64,000 bases of DNA from Clostridium_AM sp900759715. Its GTDB lineage: Bacteria > Bacillota > Clostridia > Clostridiales > Clostridiaceae. Positions 1 to 8,033 of the stretch are shown one piece after another. A program made the translations under genes and the position numbers. The stretch spans positions 62,001-126,000 of the forward strand of contig CAAEXF010000109.1 of the NCBI GenBank assembly GCA_900759715.1. Reading direction: 5' to 3'. Each line of letters begins with the position of its first letter. The first letter of the stretch is position 1. A model generated the notes under the pieces. The model was not told the DNA's origin, ran no database searches, and was given only the letters and a program-made list of their open reading frames with translations.

Positions 1-433
1 CTCCAGTCGGAACCTCATTTCCTATTTTATCCATTATGATACCTGCAGCTTCTAAATGTAATTGGAATGCTTTATCATTTTTTAGTTCTAGTTTTGACAT
101 ATCTAGTTGATCAACATTATTCAAATCATCTAAAGCATATTTCATAATTGCTGGTACTGAGTCCTCTGGGTCGCTCATTTCACTTCCTAGAGCTGCACCT
201 ACACCATGTAATCCATATTCAACAATAGTTAAATCATTTCCAAACCTTTCATAACAAGCAATCTGTGCTCTCGCTTCATTCAAAGCGCTGCTTCTTTTTT
301 CCTTGTGAGTCATTCCTAGAGCTAGTCCAGACATGGAGCAAACAACTGGCATAGCTAAAATTCTGTCCATAGGTTTTCCTGTCATAAATGCGGCTAATCT
401 TTCATTTGGGGTCATTTGATCATACTTGTGCAT
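1..433 (-). CDS. Uroporphyrinogen decarboxylase-family (MtaA-like) methyltransferase, partial
   Basis: This gene starts at the ATG at 433, behind a GGGAGGACAC ribosome site, and runs off the left edge, so only about 144 N-terminal residues are visible. The start (MTPNERLAAFMTGKPMDR, then GLALGMTHKEKR) is typical of the MtaA/UroD superfamily, which moves methyl groups from corrinoid proteins to thiols or acts on related substrates. The catalytic zinc region lies outside the window. It is the third gene of a minus-strand set with a second UroD-like gene and a CobW GTPase, which suggests corrinoid-dependent methyl transfer rather than haem synthesis. The exact methyl donor and acceptor cannot be inferred. 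Confidence 0.75.
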   Translation of the reverse strand, partial: MHKYDQMTPNERLAAFMTGKPMDRILAMPVVCSMSGLALGMTHKEKRSSALNEARAQIACYERFGNDLTIVEYGLHGVGAALGSEMSDPEDSVPAIMKYALDDLNNVDQLDMSKLELKNDKAFQLHLEAAGIIMDKIGNEVPTG

Positions 434-474
434 ATAGTGTCCTCCCTATTCTAAATTAATTTTTATATTAATAA

Positions 475-1344
475 TTAAATCAAAGCAATTGTTTTGATTA
501 TTCCATTTTTTAATTCAAATTCTTTATTTTTAATGCACATTTGTCCAACAAATTTTGCTTGTCCCATTACTTTTACACAAGCTTCAGAATACTTTATAGG
601 TTCTCCAAGCTTAATATCTTTCCATACAGCTTTGTCTGTTCCCAGTAATGCAAAAGTAGTTTTAGGACAAAGTAATAGGATTGTTTCATCATTAATCATT
701 TCTTCAATCTTTTTTAATAATGGATAAGTAAACATTTCTACCGTTTGTTCAGCAAATTTAGGTCCTAAAATATTTAATCCTCCAGAGGAATCAGCGTAAC
801 TAATCATGTTGACTCCTACTTTTTGAGCCTCTTCAACAAAACGTAATATTTCATTTTGAAATTTATCGAAAATGACTTTCATGGTATCTGGATCTTTTCT
901 AAAGATCTTAAAAATATGACGTGGATCAATTAAAACGTTCATAATTGTAAAAGGACCTGAAATATATAGGAGTACATTTTCTCCTTTATCCCTTAAATAC
1001 TTACAGGCTTTTAAAACTTCCGATATACGCCCTTTTGAGTAGTCGATTTCAGGTAAGTTCAATATCTCTTGAGCAGTTGTACAAATATAATCCTTCGCTC
1101 TTGGGCCTATATTTTCATCTCCAAAATTAATGCTTCCTCCCATTGCTTCCCCTTCAACGGTATGACAAAATGGTAATCCGCAAAAATTTGCATTGTCATG
1201 TTTTTTCAACTCTTCCGCTAGTATAGCCATGCTGCGCCAGTTCTTGTAGGCTTCTGGAAACTGCAAGTCCACTTTTTGTGTAACTTCTATACTAATCCCT
1301 ACAGAATTATCATAGGTACACTGAAAGTCAATAATTTTACTCAT
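475..1344 (-). CDS. Uroporphyrinogen decarboxylase-family protein, short form
   Basis: The 289-residue product is a UroD/MtaA-fold protein. The diagnostic stretches are GLPFCHTVEGEAMGG near residue 57, YISGPFTI near 127, SYADSSGGLNILGP near 182 and VGQMCIKN near the C-terminus. It is shorter than typical MtaA/MtbA proteins (about 340 residues). The place of the usual His-x-Cys zinc motif reads LLLCPKT, so the histidine ligand appears to be replaced while the two cysteines remain. It starts at ATG 1344 after GGGAGGATTAGC. It lies 26 bp downstream of the CobW gene and 41 bp upstream of the other UroD-like gene, so the three are probably one operon. The substrate is unknown; a role in demethylation or methyl transfer is inferred from context. 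Confidence 0.75.
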   Translation of the reverse strand: MSKIIDFQCTYDNSVGISIEVTQKVDLQFPEAYKNWRSMAILAEELKKHDNANFCGLPFCHTVEGEAMGGSINFGDENIGPRAKDYICTTAQEILNLPEIDYSKGRISEVLKACKYLRDKGENVLLYISGPFTIMNVLIDPRHIFKIFRKDPDTMKVIFDKFQNEILRFVEEAQKVGVNMISYADSSGGLNILGPKFAEQTVEMFTYPLLKKIEEMINDETILLLCPKTTFALLGTDKAVWKDIKLGEPIKYSEACVKVMGQAKFVGQMCIKNKEFELKNGIIKTIALI

Positions 1345-1370
1345 GCTAATCCTCCCTTATTTAATAGCGT

Positions 1371-2378
1371 TCATTTTAAAATCATAGATTTTGGATGCCT
1401 ACTTAAGATTTGAGTTCTCTGCTTAAGCGTGGATTTTGAATATCTGCTTAAAATTTTGGATGTCTGCCTAGTGAAACACTGCAATATTTTTTGTTCTTTC
1501 AAAGCACTGCCAATAACAGCTACTTTTGTTTCTTTACATTCTTCTACATACTCCCAGTGATAATGATGTGGAGTAAAATCAAAGTAAACAAATTGATTTG
1601 TATCAAATTCTAAAATTCCTTTAGCTCTTAAAATAAAACCACATTCCTTTTCCTTTAAAGAAATTAGCATTTTATCGAGCTCTTTTTCTGAAAAAATTCT
1701 CGGATTAGCAACAGACAAAGTGCTGAATACTTTACCTGCTGGCATTGATAAATTTTTTTCTTTCAAATCAATTTCACAGCTTTCAATTGCATTTAGTATT
1801 TCAACTATTTTTTCGCCATCATAGGAATACCACTCATCCTTAAGGATAAGTGCTTTTTCATTATTTGATTTTATTTTGAAAATTACTTTTTCAACTTCTT
1901 TTTCATCTACTTTGTCAAGATGGCTTAAAAAAATGATATGAGCATTCTGAATTTGATCTAAATAAAATTTACCAAAGTCCTCTATATAATCGTTAAATGC
2001 GCTCACATCCACAATGGTTATTAGGTGATTTATTCTTATATCGAACTGGGAATCTTCAGAAATCTTCTTGCAAACCTTTACAATATCTGATAAACTTCCT
2101 ACACCAGATGGCTCTATCAATATATGATCAGGCCTATATTCTAGGACTAGCTCTTCTATACTTTTCTTAAAATCCTGCACCAGACTACAACAAATACATC
2201 CAGCATAGATTTCTCTAATAGGAAGCTTGTCATTAACTAAATCTCCATCAATTCCAATATCACCAAATTCATTTTCAATTAAGGCGATTTTACCTTCCAT
2301 ATTCGGGATAACTTTTTTTAAGAATGTAGTCTTCCCAGCTCCTAAAAATCCAGAAATTATATTTACGTTAATGCTCAA
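1371..2378 (-). CDS. CobW/P47K-family GTP-binding metallochaperone
   Basis: The 335-residue product is a G3E-family GTPase. It has a P-loop GFLGAGKTT at residues 10-18, the metal-binding CICC at 61-64, a G3 element EPSGVG near 89 and a G4-type SHLDK near 152. A C-terminal CobW_C-like domain (near 215-300) contains FDFTPHHYHWEY. The start codon is TTG at 2378, six bases after AGGAGG. Family members insert metals or help corrinoid and metal enzymes. The position upstream of two UroD-family methyltransferase genes suggests service to them, for example zinc delivery or corrinoid activation (inference). The last 35 residues are odd: they are basic and built from repeats of an S-K-I-L-S-R-type unit, encoded by degenerate tandem DNA repeats, and are unlikely to belong to the ancestral domain. 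Confidence 0.88.
   Translation of the reverse strand: MSINVNIISGFLGAGKTTFLKKVIPNMEGKIALIENEFGDIGIDGDLVNDKLPIREIYAGCICCSLVQDFKKSIEELVLEYRPDHILIEPSGVGSLSDIVKVCKKISEDSQFDIRINHLITIVDVSAFNDYIEDFGKFYLDQIQNAHIIFLSHLDKVDEKEVEKVIFKIKSNNEKALILKDEWYSYDGEKIVEILNAIESCEIDLKEKNLSMPAGKVFSTLSVANPRIFSEKELDKMLISLKEKECGFILRAKGILEFDTNQFVYFDFTPHHYHWEYVEECKETKVAVIGSALKEQKILQCFTRQTSKILSRYSKSTLKQRTQILSRHPKSMILK
1385..1470. repeat. Degenerate tandem repeat inside the CobW gene 3' end
   Basis: Four imperfect units of about 20-25 bp follow one another, each a variant of attttggatgcctacttaag. They end in frame with the CobW-like gene and encode its basic C-terminal tail. One unit (gatttgagttctctgctt) closely resembles gatttgagatatctgctt inside the dispersed element at 5079-5241, which suggests a shared origin. 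Confidence 0.6.
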
Positions 2379-2819
2379 TGTAAACCTCCTTTGTAAATAT
2401 TTTTTATTTGCATGTTAAAGAACTAATAATTTCATATTAATATTTGTATATAAAAGCACATATAGTGCTTTTGCCTCTATATGTGTATTATTTTGTTGAT
2501 AATCCTCAAACAATTGTAGCATTTTAAATAATAGCAGTCTAATTAATGTTTCTTATTATTGAATCTACGTCTATAAGTTATTTCTATAGTAAAAAAATTC
2601 AAAAGAAATATGTTTTATTTATGTTTCCAAATGTAATAATTTCTTTTGATATGTTTACCACTTCTACGTTACTTTTAATAAATTCGAAATGATTTCTTAT
2701 AAATTAAAAAAGAGCCTTTTCAGCTCTTCAAAATAGAAAAATTAAGAGACTATTGCTAGTCCCTATTTTGTCATTGTGATATATGTATATTTAAAACTCA
2801 TAATAATGATACATGCTCA
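2379..2819. other. Intergenic region between the CobW operon and the chemoreceptor gene
   Basis: This 440-bp gap has no credible gene. It holds an AAAGCAC/GTGCTTT palindrome near 2452-2473 and the terminator described at 2706-2728. The CobW operon promoter must lie here on the minus strand, but I could not fix it with confidence. Confidence 0.5.
2706..2728 (-). terminator. Rho-independent terminator after the chemoreceptor-like gene
   Basis: On the minus strand the stem AAGAGC/GCTCTT with a TGAAAAG-type loop is followed by a run of T. It lies about 90 bp past the stop codon of the chemoreceptor gene at 2820. Confidence 0.7.
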
Positions 2820-3671
2820 TTATAAAAATCTCTTGCTAAATTCCTTTAAATTCTGCAAGTTATCATTAATATTTTCAATAGTTGCACTTATTTCCTCAAC
2901 AGATGCTGCTTGCACTTCGCTTACAGTTGCTGCTTCACCAATTGCTTTAGTAATGTTATTTACCGATAAATTCATATCTTCTATAATATCTCTTATAGTA
3001 GTGACAGAATCCTTACTTTGTTTTGCAAGCTTCCTAATTTCACTTGATACAACATTAAATCCTCTTCCTTGTTCACCAGCCCTAGCAGATTCAATGGCCG
3101 CATTTAGTCCTAGTAAGTTAATTTTATCAGCAATACTTTTAATAATTTCAAGTGCTTCTGAAGTCTTTTTTGAAGTTTCCATTGTAGCCTCAGCTAACTG
3201 AATCGCACTTTGCCCGGATTTGGCAAGTTCTGAAGCCGAGTCTGCTAGTTCACCAACACCACCTGATACTTGCGTTATTGATTGAGATAACTCACTTATG
3301 CTACTTACCATCTGATTAGAATTCTCCATATCAATTCCATTACTAATTGCTCCGATAATCTGCCCTTTTGAATTTTTTATAGGTATTGCTATAACTTTAA
3401 TAGCTTTGCCTAACACGCTTGCTGGTATATTTCCTTTTTGAATCTTGCCGCTATTTAGAGAATCTTTTACTGTTGCAACTACATCAGTACCATATTTAAC
3501 TTGTAAATCAAATCCTTCAGCAGGTTCATAATAAATATATTTTTCCTTATCTGATAGTCCAAATGCTGTATCATCTCTTGAGAGGTTGTTTAAATATGGT
3601 AAAACAACAGAAAATGATCTTAAAATCTCCTCATCACTTAACTCTTCACTAAAATATTTATTATAATCCAT
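2820..3671 (-). CDS. Soluble methyl-accepting chemotaxis-like sensory protein
   Basis: The product is about 283 residues. The signalling hairpin tip is plain: INLLGLNAAIESARAGEQGRGF followed by VVSSEIRKLAKQS, the CheA/CheW-binding core of MCP receptors. There is no transmembrane segment. The N-terminal 110 residues (with ISNGID at the end) form a small PAS/cache-like sensory module joined by a helix. The cytoplasmic signalling domain is short. I chose the ATG at 3671 (MDYNK) because GGAGG sits eight bases upstream; two earlier in-frame ATGs at 3686 and 3677 are less well placed. The gene is monocistronic with its own promoter and terminator, and no che genes are nearby. The ligand is unknown. 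Confidence 0.85.
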   Translation of the reverse strand: MDYNKYFSEELSDEEILRSFSVVLPYLNNLSRDDTAFGLSDKEKYIYYEPAEGFDLQVKYGTDVVATVKDSLNSGKIQKGNIPASVLGKAIKVIAIPIKNSKGQIIGAISNGIDMENSNQMVSSISELSQSITQVSGGVGELADSASELAKSGQSAIQLAEATMETSKKTSEALEIIKSIADKINLLGLNAAIESARAGEQGRGFNVVSSEIRKLAKQSKDSVTTIRDIIEDMNLSVNNITKAIGEAATVSEVQAASVEEISATIENINDNLQNLKEFSKRFL

Positions 3672-3729
3672 ACACATATCCTCCATCCAGTAAATTGTTT
3701 TAAAACCTTGTATTTTCTACATATTATTC

Positions 3730-3758
3730 ATTATATTGGTATACAATATATTGTTCAA
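3730..3758 (-). promoter_or_regulatory. Sigma-A-type promoter of the chemoreceptor-like gene
   Basis: On the minus strand TTGAAC is separated by 17 bp from TATAAT. It ends about 60 bp upstream of the start codon at 3671. The spacing and hexamers match the housekeeping consensus closely. Confidence 0.75.
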
Positions 3759-3903
3759 GCATTTATTATAGAATTTCCTTATTATTTATCTACATCTTTA
3801 ATATTTGGTGCATACATTCATTATCTGTCATATAAAAATTACATAATCAAGGGACTGTCTCAGTAAATCCCATTTCCTGTATTCCTTATTTGTATTTCCT
3901 GCG

Positions 3904-3937
3904 AAAAAACTGCTAACAAAATATATTTGCCAGCAGT
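3904..3937 (-). terminator. Terminator after the mtnA-like gene
   Basis: On the minus strand ACTGCT pairs with AGCAGT, extended by GCAAA/TTTGTT, and is followed by TTTTTT. It closes the minus-strand sugar-phosphate operon 20 bp after the stop codon at 3957. Confidence 0.75.
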
Positions 3938-3956
3938 CTTATATATAAATTATATT

Positions 3957-5009
3957 CTAGTAAAACTTCTCACTCTTCGTTTCGAAGTATCTTTTTAAAT
4001 CATAACTTGAAAAGATTCCTTTATCCGTTACAATACCACTAATTAGATGAGGTGGTGTAATATCAAATGAAGGATAAATTCCCTTAACTCCATCTAATGT
4101 GTTTTTCATACCACCATAGGATAGTACTTCCTTAGGATCTCTTTCCTCTATCACAATGTCAGAACCTTTTTCTTTATCTGCATCTGGTATTCCTGTTACA
4201 AAATAAGGTATTCCAAAGTGCTTTGCTAAAATAGCAATTTGTAAGGTTCCAATTTTATTTGCAATATGACCATCTTTAGCTATTGTATCTGCAGCAGAAG
4301 TAAATAGGTCTATATTCTTATTCTGCATGGTATATGCAATCATATTATCAGTTAAGACTGTTGTATCAAAACCCATTCCGCTACAACAGCTGGCAGTTAA
4401 TCTAGCTCCCTGCAAATAAGGCCTCGTCTCTGCACAGTAAATTTTTATTTGATTATTTCGCTTTCTTGCAGCCCTCAGCATCATTCCTATGATTGTCTCT
4501 CCAAAACACTGAGTCATGATGCTTCCATTCTTAGGAAACATATCAGCAAGATATTCTCCTACCGTCTCCATGGTAGAGTAACGTCTATTTAAAGAGTTTA
4601 TGGTTGTATTAAAAATAGCCTCTGAGGCATCTTTGCCTTCTGATAAAGCTTTTTTAGCAGCTTCTAAACAGCCTTTTGTTACAATGCTCATACGATTTGC
4701 AGTAGTAGGTCTGGCATGGGAAATATCATAAGCTGCCTTTTCAAGAAATTCTAGCTGTGCAGCCTCATTCTTTCCTCTTACCTCAAAGGCTGCAAGTGCC
4801 ATACCCATACCTGCAGCGGTATAAGGACCTGCACTCTGAGTTACCATATCCTTAATTGCCTTTGCTACCTCTTTATAGGTATTACAAACAACAAATTTAA
4901 TTTCTCTTGGATAAATTCTTCTATCTAAAATCCTTACCGTACCATTTTCATACCAAGCTACATTTTCATACTGCAGCATAAAAGCCAAGTCTTGATCCAT
5001 TCTTTCCAT
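3957..5009 (-). CDS. mtnA: S-methyl-5-thioribose-1-phosphate / 5-deoxyribose-1-phosphate isomerase (MtnA-like)
   Basis: This 350-residue protein belongs to the eIF2B/MtnA isomerase family, which converts the aldose-1-phosphate to the ribulose-1-phosphate. Expected elements are present: ARPTTANR near 99, catalytic cysteine in MTQCFGE (C168), AETRPYLQGARLT near 193, catalytic aspartate in SAADTIA (D241) and NKIGT near 251. The usual RGAPAIG substrate loop is replaced by QSAGPYTAAGMG, so this is a divergent subgroup that may prefer 5-deoxyribose-1-phosphate. ATG 5009 follows AAAGGTGATGTAA. It is the last gene of the operon, after mtnK, with a structured 250-bp spacer between them. Confidence 0.85.
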   Translation of the reverse strand: MERMDQDLAFMLQYENVAWYENGTVRILDRRIYPREIKFVVCNTYKEVAKAIKDMVTQSAGPYTAAGMGMALAAFEVRGKNEAAQLEFLEKAAYDISHARPTTANRMSIVTKGCLEAAKKALSEGKDASEAIFNTTINSLNRRYSTMETVGEYLADMFPKNGSIMTQCFGETIIGMMLRAARKRNNQIKIYCAETRPYLQGARLTASCCSGMGFDTTVLTDNMIAYTMQNKNIDLFTSAADTIAKDGHIANKIGTLQIAILAKHFGIPYFVTGIPDADKEKGSDIVIEERDPKEVLSYGGMKNTLDGVKGIYPSFDITPPHLISGIVTDKGIFSSYDLKRYFETKSEKFY

Positions 5010-5030
5010 TTTACATCACCTTTTTTATCT

Positions 5031-5058
5031 TTCAAGGCAGCCATTAAGCTGCCTTGAA
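5031..5058 (-). promoter_or_regulatory. Hairpin just upstream of the mtnA ribosome site
   Basis: TTCAAGGCAGC pairs with GCTGCCTTGAA and is followed on the minus strand by AGATAAAAAAGG, which runs into the ribosome site. It could be a terminator of the upstream genes, a processing stem that stabilises mtnA mRNA, or an attenuator. The short A-rich rather than T-rich tail argues against a strong terminator. Confidence 0.5.
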
Positions 5059-5078
5059 GTTTTATTATATTTATCCGA

Positions 5079-5241
5079 TGACTACCCGCTCTAATACTCC
5101 CTCGCACTCTGTGAAAGCGACTATCACCAAATCACAGATTTGAGATATCTGCTTTTCTCAAAGAGGGAGTAAATAGCGGCTACGTCCCTGGATTCGTTCA
5201 ACTAAGAATCAGGTGGGGTTTGAAACCCCATCTGATTCAAG
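5079..5241. repeat. Dispersed structured intergenic element, long copy
   Basis: The element begins near gactacccgctctaat and ends near tctgattcaagtttc. It holds an outer stem actccctc (5096-5103) / gagggagt (5163-5170) and a near-perfect 15-bp stem around 5207-5237 with a single-base loop. Parts recur at 25582-25625 (left end joined to right end) and 61727-61752 (right end only). It has higher GC than the flanks and no coding potential. It sits inside the mtnK-mtnA spacer and may be a non-autonomous mobile repeat or a transcribed structured RNA. Confidence 0.7.
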
Positions 5242-5257
5242 TTTCCACTTCATATTC

Positions 5258-6460
5258 TTAAGACAGTATCAATTTAAAGTCCTCAGTTATATCGCTTCCT
5301 TTAGTAAATCTGTATCTGTTCATTATTAAATTAATACCAATTTTAATTAAAGCTCTTTCCATAGGAATTCTTTGCTCTAAATTTTTTACACTAGTTACTT
5401 CAAGAACTTTAGAGTCCCCTACAACTCGTCTAATTATTTCTGTGCCAGCATAGCCAAGAGAATCCGCTAATATTTCGCTTATGTAATGCTCTTTAAAATA
5501 AGAGTTATATAAATTGAAGCTAACTAAAGCATCATACTTTTCTGATAGCTTTTTCATAAAAAGATTAAAGGTATCACTTATTGCTTCTTCAATCCAGCTT
5601 AAAAATTCTGAATTGCTGCCTTCAGTATAGTATTTATTAGCCCATGAGAAGAATAAATTACCTATTACATTTCCCACGTCATATCCCATTGGTCCATAAA
5701 AGGCAAACTCTGGGTCAATTACTTTAATTCCTTTTTCATTTGCAAAAATTGATCCTGAATGAAGGTCTCCATGAATAAGTGCTTGTGCATGGTTCATAAA
5801 TCTATCTCTTAAAATGCCAACTTCAGACTTTAATCTTTCATTATTATATAAGTTGTTTTCAACGAAGTTTTCGTTTTCCTTTATAATTATATTTCTATTT
5901 TTATAGTTGTAATAAGGTTCTGTGAATACTAAGTCTTCACTAATATCACAAAGTTCCTTATTTGTAAATCTGCTAACTCTATCCTTTTTATCTGCTCTGT
6001 CAATTACTAAATCTGTAGTTGGAAGTAGAGTATCTGCTAAAAAAGTAGATATATTGTCAGCTAAATGGTGGAAGGTTTTTCCGCTCAAGAGCTCTGTTCT
6101 TAAATTTTTATATTCTGATATATCCTCCATACAAAGAGCACACATAGTTTCGTCATAATGATAAATCTCAGGTACAAAAGATTGGGCCAAAGTTCCTTCT
6201 ATTTTTAAAATTTCAGCTTCAATTCTATTACGATTAATGTCTAAGGGTCTTCCAGAGGATCTTAAAAGCTTGTCAGCTTGTTTTATAATTAATGATTTAC
6301 CAGTTTTAGGATTCCAAATCTTAAATACATAGTTGATATTTCCATCTCCGATTTCTACAGCTGCTACCTCTTCTTCAGCGGTGAAATACTTTGCTGCCTC
6401 TTTAGAATAAATTTTTGCTTCCTCAACATCCATTAAAAAGTGTTCAGAATATCTACCCAT
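5258..6460 (-). CDS. mtnK: 5-methylthioribose kinase (MtnK-like)
   Basis: The 400-residue protein is an aminoglycoside-phosphotransferase-fold kinase of the MtnK type, phosphorylating C1 of 5-methylthioribose or 5-deoxyribose. Signatures are the glycine loop EIGDGNINYVFK near 36, the lysine IIKQAD near 58, RPLDINRNRIEAE near 71, the catalytic loop HGDLHSGSIF at 230 and the metal-binding DPEFAFYGP at 249. It starts at ATG 6460, two bases after the stop of the transporter gene, and its ribosome site lies inside that gene's last codons, so the two are translationally coupled. Length and motifs agree with the family. Confidence 0.9.
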   Translation of the reverse strand: MGRYSEHFLMDVEEAKIYSKEAAKYFTAEEEVAAVEIGDGNINYVFKIWNPKTGKSLIIKQADKLLRSSGRPLDINRNRIEAEILKIEGTLAQSFVPEIYHYDETMCALCMEDISEYKNLRTELLSGKTFHHLADNISTFLADTLLPTTDLVIDRADKKDRVSRFTNKELCDISEDLVFTEPYYNYKNRNIIIKENENFVENNLYNNERLKSEVGILRDRFMNHAQALIHGDLHSGSIFANEKGIKVIDPEFAFYGPMGYDVGNVIGNLFFSWANKYYTEGSNSEFLSWIEEAISDTFNLFMKKLSEKYDALVSFNLYNSYFKEHYISEILADSLGYAGTEIIRRVVGDSKVLEVTSVKNLEQRIPMERALIKIGINLIMNRYRFTKGSDITEDFKLILS

Positions 6461-6461
6461 C

Positions 6462-7817
6462 TTAAATTCCTCCTACCTCTATACTTTCTCCTACCTGTGG
6501 GCCTTTACCTCTTGGTTGAAATTTAGGCCATCCAATTAATATGAAGAAAGTTCCGAATACAATCATAAGCATACAATACCACACATAAGGCATAATAGAC
6601 ATTGGCGATATCTTTGCAAGTCCAGCTGCAACTAACATTTGACCTGCGTAAGGAAGCAGTCCGTTAAAGGCTGATGAGAATAAGTCAAGAATACTTGCAA
6701 CCCTTTCTCTTGCGATTCCAAATTTATCAGATATATCCCTTGCAATAGGACCAGTTGCAATTATGGAAATTGTATTGTTTGTAGTAGCAATATCCATTAA
6801 GCTTACTAAGGCTGCTATACTTAGCTCTCCACCACGTGCTGTTTTAGTTTTTTTCGTTAACTTTTCAAGTAGCCAATCAATTCCACCTAAGTAATTCATT
6901 AAGGCTACCATCCCTCCTACAAGTATAGCAATAATAGACATATCTTCCATCCATGTCATACCTGTGTGAATAACTGTAAAAGATCCTACTAAAGTAAAGT
7001 CTCCATGAATAACCCCTATAATTACACCTGAAACAACACCTAAAGTCATAACAAACATAACGTTCATGCCAATTAGTGAAAGTATAATAACTAAAATATA
7101 CGGGATAACGTTTACAATGTTGTAATTATGTGTAGCTGTTAAATTAAGATTTGGTGCATGCTGCATAGATAAAAGGATTAAATTAATCACAACAGCAGGT
7201 AACACCATAAGCATATTAGCTTTAAACTTAGCTTTCATAGGTATATCCTGTGTACGGGTTGCAGCTATAGTGGTATCCGAGATAAATGAAAGATTATCAC
7301 CAAACATCGCTCCACCTATAACTATACCGCATACCAAGGGCAAACCAAATCCAGTTTTATGTGCAATATCAACAGCTATAGGAGTTAAAGCTGCTACAGT
7401 TCCCATGGATGTTCCCATAGCAAAACTTAATATGCAGCCTATTATAAATAATCCTGGCAAAATCATATTAGAAGGTAATATTGTGAGCCCAAAATTTGTT
7501 ACAGATTCTACCGCATGCATAGCATTTGCTACACCATAAAAGGCTCCCGCTAGTATAAAGATAATTACCATTAAAATAAGTGTTTGTTCTCCACCGCCCT
7601 TGCAGTACATATTAACTCTTTCATCAAAGGTTGTTGGTTTCTTTTCTCCAGGTTTCTTTAAAGCTAATCCAATACCTGAGGCAATTAAAATTGCTACCAT
7701 AAGAGGCATATTGTCAAAGCTCTTGGTGAAAATTCCTGTGCTCATGTAAATAATTAAGAAAGCAATAAGTGGTACTAGTCCTAAAAAGTTACCTTTTCCC
7801 TTTAAATCATTATTCAT
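6462..7817 (-). CDS. NhaC-family antiporter-type transporter
   Basis: The roughly 451-residue membrane protein has about eleven hydrophobic segments and belongs to the Na+/H+ antiporter NhaC-like family. The conserved core includes GTSMGTVAALTPIA, GIVIGGAMFGDNLS and ISDTTIAATRTQ. I chose ATG 7817 (MNNDLKGK), which follows AAGGAGAGTTAT; the longer in-frame start lacks a site. Family members exchange Na+, protons or organic solutes. Its placement between aldolase and kinase genes suggests uptake of methylthioribose or deoxyribose, or pH and export balance for the pathway; this is inference. Confidence 0.8.
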   Translation of the reverse strand: MNNDLKGKGNFLGLVPLIAFLIIYMSTGIFTKSFDNMPLMVAILIASGIGLALKKPGEKKPTTFDERVNMYCKGGGEQTLILMVIIFILAGAFYGVANAMHAVESVTNFGLTILPSNMILPGLFIIGCILSFAMGTSMGTVAALTPIAVDIAHKTGFGLPLVCGIVIGGAMFGDNLSFISDTTIAATRTQDIPMKAKFKANMLMVLPAVVINLILLSMQHAPNLNLTATHNYNIVNVIPYILVIILSLIGMNVMFVMTLGVVSGVIIGVIHGDFTLVGSFTVIHTGMTWMEDMSIIAILVGGMVALMNYLGGIDWLLEKLTKKTKTARGGELSIAALVSLMDIATTNNTISIIATGPIARDISDKFGIARERVASILDLFSSAFNGLLPYAGQMLVAAGLAKISPMSIMPYVWYCMLMIVFGTFFILIGWPKFQPRGKGPQVGESIEVGGI

Positions 7818-7842
7818 AATATAACTCTCCTTTTTATATAAA

Positions 7843-7871
7843 ATTATTGTATTCATTTAACAATTATTAAG
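7843..7871 (-). promoter_or_regulatory. Conserved upstream motif of the transporter gene
   Basis: The stretch attgtattcatttaacaatt followed by attaag nearly repeats at 8761-8787 (tgtattcatttacaatt, then agtaag), upstream of the aldolase gene. Each holds a partial TTGT...ACAA dyad. It may be a shared regulatory site in this locus; no function is proven. Confidence 0.4.
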
Positions 7872-8033
7872 GATTCATAAATAATACTGGGTTACTAAAG
7901 GTTCTGTTTTATTATTTTGTTGTATTTACTTGTACTACTCTTTATTATTAATGAAATTAGTCTTATTCGTTATTGCCTTTTCCTTTGGAAAAAATGTTTA
8001 TATTCTGGAGCTCCTTCTTATAAATGTTAAGTA

